DNA from: Neobacillus sp. PS3-40
GTDB lineage: Bacteria; Bacillota; Bacilli; Bacillales; Cytobacillaceae
NCBI RefSeq assembly: GCF_030915485.1
Contig: NZ_CP133266.1
Location: forward strand, 496,001 to 560,000
Direction: 5' to 3'
Length of the DNA: 64,000 nt
The position numbers and the translations under genes are program-made. Shown piece after piece: positions 54,744 through 62,812 of this stretch (the first letter of the stretch is position 1; every line of letters begins with the position of its first letter). The notes below the pieces were generated by a model. That model was not told where the DNA came from. It did not search any database and saw only the letters and a program-made list of their open reading frames with translations.

Positions 54744-55289
54744 TTACTTAGAGTGTAGATTTAATCGGTTTAAAATTTCAGTGTAGAGTTCTTCAACAGG
54801 TCTAGAGCTTTCGAGCTTTAAAACCGGACTTTTTGATATTTCCATTTGATAGGATTGTTCCGCATAAGTACCCGCCATGCTCTTATCTTCTTCTGACAGA
54901 TAAGTTTTACACCATTCTATAAAGTCATTCGTATATTCGCCATTTTCATCAAGCCACATTTGATTAAGTTTGTTCCGTTCAATTTCTCTGTTTCTTAATC
55001 GTTCCATGCGAATTTCTTCTTTAACTGAAAGAAAAATTAAAAGGTCACGATTGCTAAATCCATTAGGACACCAATAAAAAATGGAACCAGAGGCTATATA
55101 ACTACTGTTAGATTTCATGTCATTTTGATACAGTTCTATTCGTTTTTCAATCGGATTGTTTTCTGTAAAGGAATCATCTTTCCAAAGATAACTATCTGTA
55201 TCAATCCACTTGATATTTTCTTTCTCACTGATGAATTTTGCTAAAGTGCTTTTTCCTGTACCAGAGCCCCCGATAATTTGGATTTTCAC
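54744..55289 (-). CDS. Small P-loop kinase-like ATPase
   Basis: A 181-residue adenylate-kinase-like P-loop protein. Walker A is IIGGSGTGKSTLAK near the N-terminus; it has WIDTDSYLWKDDSF, a lid-like RMERLRNREIERNK and SPVLKLESSRPVEELYTEIL at the end. Similar proteins are annotated as DNA topology-modulation or shikimate-kinase-like enzymes without a known substrate. The GTG at 55289 is chosen because GGGGGAG lies 8 bases before it; an ATG 9 codons earlier has no such site. Confidence 0.72.
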   Translation of the reverse strand: MKIQIIGGSGTGKSTLAKFISEKENIKWIDTDSYLWKDDSFTENNPIEKRIELYQNDMKSNSSYIASGSIFYWCPNGFSNRDLLIFLSVKEEIRMERLRNREIERNKLNQMWLDENGEYTNDFIEWCKTYLSEEDKSMAGTYAEQSYQMEISKSPVLKLESSRPVEELYTEILNRLNLHSK

Positions 55290-55509
55290 TAAGATGTCTC
55301 CCCCTAATTTAGGCAATTTTAACCTTACTTTTTAAACTGTAATTTATTTATTGTTCCAAAACAAATTACTTCTTCAACTCCCTCAGCTTGTTACAAATAT
55401 CTCTCGAATGCTCACTTATTCGCAGGATTTCATAACCCTTGTAATTGGATTCACGGGTAATTGAAATGAGTTCAGATCATTTTGGCTAATCTGTCCGTTC
55501 AATTATCCA

Positions 55510-55590
55510 CCTTAACTTGACTGAACCGTTATTTGAATAAGAAAAAAAGCGACCTTCGTTATTGAAGAATCGCCACCATTTAGCAGAAAA
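55510..55590 (+). repeat. Short dispersed repeats, copy 3 and copy b
   Basis: TTGACTGAACCGTTATTTGA-ATAAGAAAAAAAGCG is copy 3 of the motif at 50725 and 51426. It runs directly into GACCTTCGTTATTGAAGAATCGC, which matches 54558-54584. The gap 55290-55716 contains nothing else I can support. Confidence 0.5.
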
Positions 55591-55716
55591 AGGTCAAGAA
55601 TCAGTAGGAAATCAAGTTCTCTATTTAGCTTCTTCATACAGTTACTAGTCCTATTTCCATCAGGTCATGAACCATATTCGACTCTCTGAAGTAGAGCTAT
55701 CAATATATAAGTAATA

Positions 55717-57003
55717 CTATAATTTAAATTTTTCAACAGTATTTCTTAAGGTTTCTGCCATTGATGATAAAGAGTTAGCAGATAAGGTTATTTCTCGCAT
55801 AGATGCTGATTGCTCCTCAGTAGCAGAAAAAACAGTTAAGGATTGGTTAGCAATTTCTTCAGAAGATGAAGAAATAAGATGAGTAGAGGAAGAAACTTGT
55901 TCTACACCTGAAACTAATTGTTTAATAGAAGAGCCAACCTCGTTAATTTTGCAAGCTACATCATGAATAGATGTTTCAATCTTGGAAAAGGAGTTTCCAG
56001 CAAAGTTGACAACCTCGATTCCCGTTGCCACTTCTTTTGTTCCATGTTCCATTTCTTGAATGAGGGCATTAATTTTTTCTCGGATATCTTGGATATAATC
56101 TGTAATTCTTTTGGCTGATTGAGAAGATTCTTCTGCTAATTTTCGCACTTCATCTGCAACAACAGCAAATCCTTTTCCATGCTCACCAGCCCGAGCGGCT
56201 TCTATTGCAGCATTTAAAGCCAACAAATTGGTTTGCCCAGCAATTTCTGTAATTACTTCTACAATTTTACCTATATGTTGAGTTTGTTCCCCCAAACCCT
56301 GAATGGTTCTTGCTACTTGTTCTACGGTCGTTTGAATGGAATTCATTTGTTCAATGGTTTGCTTGATTGCACTTCTTCCTTCTACAGAAATAGCAGCAGT
56401 ACTTTTTGCGGAGTTCTCCATCTCTTGTGAACTCTTTACAATTTGTTGAACTCCTTCAGTCATTTGGCCAACAATTCCAATGGTTTCTTGAAGTCCCTTA
56501 GATTGACTATTTGCATTATCCGAAACTGTTTGATAGGACGAAGCGATATGGTCAATTGTTAAACTTGTTTGTTCTGCACTTGCATAGAGCTCCTCTGAAA
56601 GTGCCGCAATTTGTTCAGATGTTAGGCTTGTCTCCCCAATGATTTCCCTTAAACTCTGTTTCATTTGGTTATATGACCTAGCCAAATCACTGATTTCATC
56701 TTTTTGTTTCATTTTAATCTCGGTACCCGTCAAATCTCCAGATGCTACTTGCTGCACAGCTTGGGAAAGTACCTTTAGTGATTTATTAATTTGATGTGAT
56801 GTAACAATAGCAATAATAATCCCTAAAATAACAATCAATGCTGTAAAAATATTAATGGTTCCCAATGCTGATTTAAATAGATTTTCATCTGCTTGTTTCA
56901 ACTGATTCAAGACTAGAGAATTATTGATTATCACAAGAATAAGGATCAAAAAAAAGCTACCTAATAATTTTTTTCTAATTGTTAATTTCAATGTAATTTC
57001 CAA
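55717..57003 (-). CDS. Methyl-accepting chemotaxis protein with almost no external domain
   Basis: A 428-residue chemoreceptor-type signal transducer. Helix 1 (13-33), an external loop of only about 16 residues (34-49), helix 2 (50-69), a HAMP domain (about 70-122, [25 protein letters not shown]) and the long cytoplasmic hairpin. Its tip is [50 protein letters not shown], where CheA/CheW bind. Without an external ligand domain it may sense through membrane, HAMP or cytoplasmic signals. It may derive from a normal receptor by internal deletion. TTG start. Confidence 0.88.
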   Translation of the reverse strand: MEITLKLTIRKKLLGSFFLILILVIINNSLVLNQLKQADENLFKSALGTINIFTALIVILGIIIAIVTSHQINKSLKVLSQAVQQVASGDLTGTEIKMKQKDEISDLARSYNQMKQSLREIIGETSLTSEQIAALSEELYASAEQTSLTIDHIASSYQTVSDNANSQSKGLQETIGIVGQMTEGVQQIVKSSQEMENSAKSTAAISVEGRSAIKQTIEQMNSIQTTVEQVARTIQGLGEQTQHIGKIVEVITEIAGQTNLLALNAAIEAARAGEHGKGFAVVADEVRKLAEESSQSAKRITDYIQDIREKINALIQEMEHGTKEVATGIEVVNFAGNSFSKIETSIHDVACKINEVGSSIKQLVSGVEQVSSSTHLISSSSEEIANQSLTVFSATEEQSASMREITLSANSLSSMAETLRNTVEKFKL

Positions 57004-57067
57004 CTTTCTCGTATATTAATTATTATCTATCTAAATATAAAATTGGAAGAGTAGCATTTTTAAAAAA

Positions 57068-57252
57068 AGGCTATTAAAGGTAAATATTGATATTTGGTAC
57101 CTATCCGAATTCTTAATAGACGGAAAAATTCCTATTAATTATTAAATTGGATTAAAAATAGCTTAATTAGACGGAGAGTTTCCGCCTATTGACTCAAAAA
57201 CCGCGAAAATGGGGGACTTTGCATTGCGTAACCGGAAAACCTCCGCTTAAAC
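57068..57252 (+). repeat. Noncoding repeat R1, left part of the interrupted copy
   Basis: Matches the reverse complement of 51880-52070 over nearly its full length, ending at CTCCGCTTAAAC where the IS3 element begins. The last three bases (AAC, 57250-57252) are the target duplication. Confidence 0.8.
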
Positions 57253-57320
57253 TGATATGCTCCCCTTTAGGTAGACAGATTAAAAAATAAAAATCTGTTT
57301 ACTCAAGGGGAGTATTTATT

Positions 57321-58001
57321 TTGTCTAAAAGGTCTTATCCTGTAGAAGAAAAATTGAAGATATTAAGGGCGTGTGAGGAAGATAATTATTCAATTTATAA
57401 AATTGCATCTATCTATAAAGTGAACAAATCCACCATTATGGAATGGAAACACAAATTCGATAAAGATGGGATTGATGGCCTAAAAGAATCAACCAGTAAG
57501 AAAATGTACTCAAAGGAACTTAAGCTTTCAGCTATTAGAGATTATCAGTCTGGGGAATACTCTCTTCGAGAGATTAGCAGAAAATATGGACTCACTGATA
57601 AATCTACACTTAGTAATTGGATCAAGAAGTATAATAGTCATAGAGAAATAAAGGAAACGTCAAAAGAAAGGACGAGCTCTATGACTAAAGGGAGAAAAAC
57701 TACTTGGGATGAACGGATTCAAATTGTGATTAATTGTTTGGGGAACGGTAAAGATTATCAAAAAACAGCTGAATTACATAATGTTTCTTACCAACAAGTG
57801 TATCAATGGGTTAAGAAGTATGAAAATGGTGGAGATGAAGCGCTTAAAGATAATCGTGGAAGGACAAAAGAAGAAGCAGAATTAACTCCAGAAGAGAAAA
57901 TCAAGATTCAGTTTAAAAAGTTGGAAAGAGAAAATGAACGGTTACGTGCGGAGAATATGTTCTTAAAAAAGTTAGAGGAGATCGAAAGGAGGCGAAAGTA
58001 A
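57321..58001 (+). CDS. IS3-family transposase OrfA, two HTH domains
   Basis: A 226-residue protein with two related helix-turn-helix units before the leucine-zipper end: KILRACEEDNYSIYKIASIYKVNKSTIMEWKHK (about 12-45), a second with YSLREISRKYGLTDKSTLSNWIKKY (about 75-100), and a third related segment, DERIQIVINCLGNGKDYQKTAELHNVSYQQVYQWVKKY (about 125-165). The C-terminal coiled coil is FKKLERENERLRAENMFLKKLEE. It is longer than usual OrfA proteins of about 90-175 residues. It binds the element ends; the frameshifted product OrfAB is the transposase. Confidence 0.9.
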   Translation: MSKRSYPVEEKLKILRACEEDNYSIYKIASIYKVNKSTIMEWKHKFDKDGIDGLKESTSKKMYSKELKLSAIRDYQSGEYSLREISRKYGLTDKSTLSNWIKKYNSHREIKETSKERTSSMTKGRKTTWDERIQIVINCLGNGKDYQKTAELHNVSYQQVYQWVKKYENGGDEALKDNRGRTKEEAELTPEEKIKIQFKKLERENERLRAENMFLKKLEEIERRRK

Positions 58002-58879
58002 GTCAAATCCGATTTGAGGATAAGTACATCGCTATTCAGGAGCTTCACGAGAAAGAGAATTTAAGCATTAGTTTACTTTGTGAAATTGCGGGAATTGCAC
58101 GTTCTGCATACTATAAGTGGCTTAATCGTACTCCTTCTTCCCGAGAAATACTAAATAAAGAAATCATTAAGGAGATGAAAATTCTCCATGAAAAGGTTGA
58201 TAGTACCTTCGGCTATCGTCAAATGACCCTTCATATGAATAGAAAGTTTGAAGAGAAACTTAATCATAAAAGAATATATCGACTAATGAAAGTAGCTGGC
58301 TTACGCTCTGTCATTCGGATCAAGAAAAAACAATATAAAAGCACTACACCTCAACAAGTGGCAGAAAACATATTAAATCGGGAATTTACCGCGGAAAAAC
58401 CAAATGAGAAATGGGTTACAGATGTAACAGAATTTAAGTATGGCCAATCAAAGAAGGCTTATTTAAGTGCAATTCGTGATCTTTATGATGGATCAATTGT
58501 AAGTTATGTTTTAGGACATTCCAATAATAATCAACTTGTATTCAAGACGCTTGACCAAGCTACAGTACTATTAGATGGGGAACATCCACTTATCCATAGT
58601 GATCGTGGGTTCCAGTACACTTCAAAAGGATTTAAGCGTAAGATAGACGCGGTAAAGATGACACAAAGTATGTCACGAGTTGGTCGGTGTATTGATAATG
58701 GACCAATGGAATCTTTTTGGGGAACACTGAAATGTGAGAAGTATTATTTACATCAATATCAGACATTTGAGGAACTTTCTCTTGCGATAGATGAATACAT
58801 CCATTTTTATAATTATGATAGATACCAAAAACGATTAAACGGCCTTAGCCCTATGGAATATAGAGCTAAAGCCGCTTAA
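57971..58879 (+). CDS. IS3-family transposase OrfB (DDE domain), made by -1 frameshift
   Basis: The frame is open from before the slippery site, so it is expected as part of an OrfAB fusion; this entry begins at the first codon after the shift. It contains an HTH_21-like segment (LCEIAGIARSAYYKWLNR) and an rve integrase core with the catalytic triad in WVTDVTEFKY (D), HSDRGFQYTS (D) and GPMESFWGTLKCE (E), ending YQKRLNGLSPMEYRAKAA. All catalytic residues are present, so it may still be active. Confidence 0.9.
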   Translation, partial: VRGDRKEAKVSQIRFEDKYIAIQELHEKENLSISLLCEIAGIARSAYYKWLNRTPSSREILNKEIIKEMKILHEKVDSTFGYRQMTLHMNRKFEEKLNHKRIYRLMKVAGLRSVIRIKKKQYKSTTPQQVAENILNREFTAEKPNEKWVTDVTEFKYGQSKKAYLSAIRDLYDGSIVSYVLGHSNNNQLVFKTLDQATVLLDGEHPLIHSDRGFQYTSKGFKRKIDAVKMTQSMSRVGRCIDNGPMESFWGTLKCEKYYLHQYQTFEELSLAIDEYIHFYNYDRYQKRLNGLSPMEYRAKAA

Positions 58880-58924
58880 ATCTTTTTTATTATTTCCACT
58901 GTCTACTTGACAGGGGGCAGTTCA

Positions 58925-58975
58925 AACACCCTGAAACGAGCTCCATTCTGCATTTAACCGAAAAATCTCCGCTTA
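58925..58975 (+). repeat. Noncoding repeat R1, right part of the interrupted copy
   Basis: Starts with the duplicated AAC and continues ACCCTGAAACGAGCTCCATT and CTGCATTTAACCGAAAAATC, matching the reverse complement of 51840-51892. The following gap to 59427 contains only the terminator at 59261 and A/T-rich sequence. Confidence 0.8.
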
Positions 58976-59260
58976 TTTAAAAAAGGATCTTATGTCCTGT
59001 TCCCTAATCATAATGAAAAACAACAATGAGGTTTAACAGAGCATAAAAAAAAAAAACAATCAATTGATTGTTCTATAGTACAACATTCTACCATCTCTTT
59101 CTTCTGTTTGTATCAAAAATTTCTTACAATTTTATATAATTTTAAAAATATTACAATTGCATCATTTTATTTCAGACTTGCAAAAAATCCATTTCATGTT
59201 AAGTAATGTAAATTACTCAGCAATATGACCTAATCTAAAAAGTTAGTACAAAAAATTCAA

Positions 59261-59292
59261 AAAAAACGTTAATCCTTGGGTTAACGTTTTTT
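59261..59292 (-). terminator. Terminator of ycnI
   Basis: AAAAAACGTTAA (59261-59272) pairs with TTAACGTTTTTT (59281-59292) around an 8-nt loop. Runs on both sides allow either direction; ycnI, ending at 59428, is the likely user. Confidence 0.75.
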
Positions 59293-59427
59293 CGTGGTAT
59301 AAGAACTAGTTTAATTAGGATTGGTTTATCAGTTTAATAGCACAATTTATTAATAAAATTACTTTATCAAAACACATGAAGTTAAAAAAATTAATTTTTT
59401 ATATTCCCTTTATTACATTCATTTTAG

Positions 59428-60057
59428 TTATTTTTTACGCAATGCAAGGACAATTGCAACTATTGAAAGTAAAAGGGCAACACCAGATACTATCAAAGGA
59501 AGGGAATCTGATTTTTGTTCCGTTTTTGTTGCTACTTTCTTAGAATTTTCAGTAGTTTGATTCATATTTTTCATATCATGCTGAGCAACTGTTGAGGCTG
59601 AAACAATATCCGTAATTGAATGTGGTAATTTTGACCCTTCTTCACCTGTCCACTCTACAACACTGCCATCTTTATAATATTGAAATGCATCCCAAGCAGC
59701 TTTCGTTGCATTTTCCGGGTTTTTTCCTACAAAAGTGAATTGCTGGAATTGGCCAGGCAAAATCCCTTGCCCAGTTGCATCAAAAGTTATGGAAGTTACA
59801 TTTCCCTTTGAATCCTTATCTGAAGTAAAGTTCCAACCAGGAACAGGCTGATAAGACATAATTTCAACCCCCATAGGAGTTTTTAAAGTGAATTTTGTTG
59901 TTGGTACCTCCTTTTCAACAGGAACCTTTACAGTATATGTTTCCCATGCACCAGTAGTGGAAGTTTTTGGTGTTACGGTAACGTGTGCACTAGCTACACT
60001 TGAAAATAAAAATAATCCTAATACTGTTGGTAATACTAGTTTGAAAAATTTTATCAT
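59428..60057 (-). CDS. ycnI: YcnI-like copper-binding membrane protein
   Basis: A 209-residue DUF1775 protein of copper handling. The signal peptide (1-24) leaves His25 as the first mature residue (SVASA-HVTVTP), the copper ligand of the YcnI family. The DUF1775 domain (25-150) has ETYTVKVPVEKEVPTTKFTLKTPMGVE and LPGQFQQFTFVGKNPENA with a conserved Trp. A Met/His-containing linker (HDMKNMN) leads to a C-terminal membrane helix (about 186-206). In B. subtilis it sits with ycnJ and ycnK; those are not here. It is divergent from a two-component system. Confidence 0.9.
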   Translation of the reverse strand: MIKFFKLVLPTVLGLFLFSSVASAHVTVTPKTSTTGAWETYTVKVPVEKEVPTTKFTLKTPMGVEIMSYQPVPGWNFTSDKDSKGNVTSITFDATGQGILPGQFQQFTFVGKNPENATKAAWDAFQYYKDGSVVEWTGEEGSKLPHSITDIVSASTVAQHDMKNMNQTTENSKKVATKTEQKSDSLPLIVSGVALLLSIVAIVLALRKK

Positions 60058-60276
60058 GTTGTTTTCCTCCTATAAATAACTTAACAATGTTACTTTACTC
60101 CGGGAATGCTATTCCTTTATATGACCCACAAGGGCTAGTTTAGACAGAAAATGTGACGTAATTTTGACAATGAATTGAAATAGGGAACGTGTAAAGCCCT
60201 TTTCATAAATCTTTCTGTTCTGTTACTATTAAAATGAAATTTTAAGAATGATAGAAACTCTAAGGAGAATACAAAA

Positions 60277-61077
60277 ATGTCATACCAGTTTTTAAAAATT
60301 ATCACGATTTTAATCCCAACCATCCTTATCGGTGGATTTGAATTTCTTCGACATACTGGTTTACTTCTTCAAGATTTGTCCATGAAAACAGGAAATTATT
60401 TCATTACCATTTTAATATTTATCGTTTCTTATATTTTTTCAAATTGGATGTTTAAGATGATTGAAGAAAAAAACCACCGTATTTCTTCAGAACGTGAAAT
60501 GCGTGCAATATATGAAGAACGAGAAAGGCTCGCAAAAGAACTACATGACAACATTGCCCAAACATTATTTTTATTAAATGTAAACTTAAAAAAGGGAAAA
60601 CTAAATGATGCACAGGGTTTGGTAAATTCCATTGACTCGAATCTTAGACAAGCTATTTATAATTTACGAACAAGTCCATCAGAACACGTTTCTTTATCTC
60701 CAAGATTAGAAAGTTGGCTGGATGATTGGAGTACCGTTTCTGGGATTGATTTAATCGTTTCGATCGATTTAGATGAAGACTATTTTACTCCTGCAGAAGA
60801 AGTTCAAATCTTTAGTATAATTCAAGAAGCATTTACGAATATAAGAAAACATTCAAATGCAGATCATGCATCTCTCTTGTTTCATACTAATCTAAAAAAA
60901 TGGGAACTAATCATTGAAGACAATGGTAGAGGTTTTTTAATAAATGAAATACCACTAAACAAATACGGACTTGTCATGTTGAAAGAAAGAGTGCATAAAA
61001 TAGGGGCTACCATTGATATCTCCTCTGAAAAGGACAATGGAACAAATATAATCATAAAAGGAAGCAGTGAACAATAA
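60277..61077 (+). CDS. NarL-type sensor histidine kinase
   Basis: A 266-residue HisKA_3/HATPase kinase. Two N-terminal membrane helices (about 7-25 and 42-60) with almost no external domain are followed by the dimerisation helix with H90 in RLAKELHDNIAQTLF. The ATPase domain (about 165-266) has QEAFTNIRKHSNADHA (N box) and EDNGRGF (G box). The lack of a sensor domain suggests membrane-stress or membrane-embedded sensing. The stop TAA overlaps the ATG of the regulator (TAATG). AAGGAG precedes the ATG. Divergent from ycnI. Confidence 0.88.
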   Translation: MSYQFLKIITILIPTILIGGFEFLRHTGLLLQDLSMKTGNYFITILIFIVSYIFSNWMFKMIEEKNHRISSEREMRAIYEERERLAKELHDNIAQTLFLLNVNLKKGKLNDAQGLVNSIDSNLRQAIYNLRTSPSEHVSLSPRLESWLDDWSTVSGIDLIVSIDLDEDYFTPAEEVQIFSIIQEAFTNIRKHSNADHASLLFHTNLKKWELIIEDNGRGFLINEIPLNKYGLVMLKERVHKIGATIDISSEKDNGTNIIIKGSSEQ

Positions 61078-61718
61078 TGGACAATTACCGGGTTTTAATT
61101 GCAGATGATCATCCTCACGCACGTCAAGCCATCATGGAGATGCTTGAAGAAGATCCATGCTTTCTTATAATTGGTCAGGCAAAGAACGGGAAGGAAGCAA
61201 TTGAGCTTTGTGAAGAGCTACTACCAGATATTTTATTATTAGATATTGAAATGCCCGTCTTAAACGGATTAGAGGCAACGAAAATAATAAAAGAAAAATA
61301 TCCATTTATTAAGATTATTATTTTGAGCGTCTCGGATCATGTAGAGGATTTGTTTACAGCCATACAATACGGAGCACAGGGCTATTTGTTGAAAAACATG
61401 GATCCAGATGAGTGGCTGCAATATCTACGCTCCATTGTGGATGGATCAGATACTGCAGTAAGAGGTCTAGCAAGTAAACTTCTTTTTCAATTTAGAGAGC
61501 GTGACATACAAAACACTCCATCTATAAGTTCTTTAACACCTAGAGAAAAAGAAATTCTCCTTTTAGTATCAAAAGGATTAAAGAACAAACAAATAGCAGA
61601 ACATCTATTTATAGCAGAGAATACGGTGAAAAATCATATTAAAAACCTATTACAAAAACTACAACTTGAAAATCGGGTACAGCTTGCTTCATATGCTTTA
61701 AAATATATAACGATATAG
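61077..61718 (+). CDS. NarL/LuxR-type response regulator
   Basis: A 213-residue regulator, partner of the kinase before it. The receiver domain (1-120) has the acidic pair D10/D11, phospho-acceptor D56 in LLLDIEMPVLNG and the Lys near GYLLKNM. The LuxR-type HTH (about 150-210) is LTPREKEILLLVSKGLKNKQIAEHLFIAENTVKNHIKNLLQKL. Targets unknown; the divergent ycnI is the closest candidate. Coupled translation with the kinase. Confidence 0.92.
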   Translation: MDNYRVLIADDHPHARQAIMEMLEEDPCFLIIGQAKNGKEAIELCEELLPDILLLDIEMPVLNGLEATKIIKEKYPFIKIIILSVSDHVEDLFTAIQYGAQGYLLKNMDPDEWLQYLRSIVDGSDTAVRGLASKLLFQFRERDIQNTPSISSLTPREKEILLLVSKGLKNKQIAEHLFIAENTVKNHIKNLLQKLQLENRVQLASYALKYITI

Positions 61719-61895
61719 TTGTTAAAATGTGAATAGTGGAAAAAACACAAAAAAGTAGTGGAAATCATATGAGATCTCCACTACTCCACTAAAGGATTTT
61801 CCCTCGAATCCTTTAAAAACGTTCTTCAAACCGGTTAACAACCCTTCCTGTAAATCACCTTTCACATGAGAGTAGGGGCCAAATGTTAAGCATCT

Positions 61896-62465
61896 TCACA
61901 ACAAAAACGCTTGTTCAACAGCGAAGATTGCTTTTTCAATAAACTGGGCGGTATCTTTCGGGCTTTCACGCATTCCATTTTTCAGCCATTCATGGATAAT
62001 GGCTGAGGATCCGCTTGAAATAAAAGAATACATAGCTTCAAACCGATTTAAATCAATGTGATTGGCTTCTTTTTTCCATTTATCAATACTTCGATCATGG
62101 AAAAGATAGATGATTCGTTTTAAATAATCCCCATTTCCATGATCTGAGATTAAAATCTTACACAGATCACCGTTTTCCGCAATATATTGGCAAATTTCAG
62201 AAACCAAACCGTCGAAAACTCCAGTATCCAAAGAACGTTCTACCGCCTTTTTAATTTCCTCTGAAAACGATTCTTCAATACTAGATAACAAATCAAACTG
62301 CGAGTTGTAGTGCATATAAAAGGTATTGCGGTTTATATCGGCATGTCTGCAAATTTCAGTTACCGTAATTTTGTTGATAGGGCGCTCAAGCATCAGCTCT
62401 AATAAACTCTCTCTGAGTGCCATCTTAGTATATTTTACTCTCCGGTCCACTTTTTCCGTTTTCAT
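61896..62465 (-). CDS. TetR family regulator
   Basis: A 189-residue TetR-type repressor. The HTH is YTKMALRESLLELMLERPINKITVTEICRHADINRNTFYMHYNSQFDLL (about 12-60), followed by a TetR_C-like ligand domain (about 75-189) as in DhaS-like proteins. It is divergent from an MMPL transporter gene with paired inverted repeats between, so it probably represses that exporter. GGAGG precedes the ATG. Confidence 0.88.
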   Translation of the reverse strand: MKTEKVDRRVKYTKMALRESLLELMLERPINKITVTEICRHADINRNTFYMHYNSQFDLLSSIEESFSEEIKKAVERSLDTGVFDGLVSEICQYIAENGDLCKILISDHGNGDYLKRIIYLFHDRSIDKWKKEANHIDLNRFEAMYSFISSGSSAIIHEWLKNGMRESPKDTAQFIEKAIFAVEQAFLL

Positions 62466-62508
62466 AAAGTCCTCCTTTTAAAAAAAATGAAGAAGTAAAC
62501 GACAGTTC

Positions 62509-62546
62509 CTGTTATTTTGTTCGATAACAGACGTATTTTATCGAAC
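62509..62546. promoter_or_regulatory. Candidate TetR operator, two overlapping dyads
   Basis: CTGTTAT-8 nt-ATAACAG (62509-62530) overlaps GTTCGATA-12 nt-TATCGAAC (62519-62546), just upstream of the TetR gene and 270 bases before the transporter gene. Overlapping dyads are typical of TetR-family autoregulation. The stretch 62547-62812 shows no gene. Confidence 0.6.
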
Positions 62547-62812
62547 TGCCTGTTGATTATTTATCATGGTGTTAATATAATTTAGAACTATGAATTAGGC
62601 AACCCTTAGTTAACAAAGAAGAAAAAAAGAGTAATAGATATCGGGTTTTATGAGGACGAAAACATGACAGACATTTCCGGCAACTTCAGTTGAATATTAT
62701 GATGCCCTTTTTGTATGGCCAACCACGTAACAAAAACTGAAAAGAAGATTGGAACAGTTTCTCGGGCTTTAAGTAAAGGTTTTTGAAAAATATGTAAACG
62801 GAGGAATACAAC

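Larger units (their letters stand above)
57253..58924 (+). mobile_element. Complete IS3-family (IS150 group) insertion sequence
   Basis: A 1,672-bp element flanked by the 3-bp direct repeat AAC (57250-57252 and 58925-58927). Left end TGATATGCTCCCCTTT and right end (inverse) TGAACTGCCCCCTGTC are imperfect terminal inverted repeats, both followed by GTAGACAG. It carries orfA and orfB linked by a -1 frameshift site A-AAA-AAG at 57965-57971. It appears intact, inserted into repeat R1; the R1 copy at 51.8-52.1 kb shows the empty site. Confidence 0.9.
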
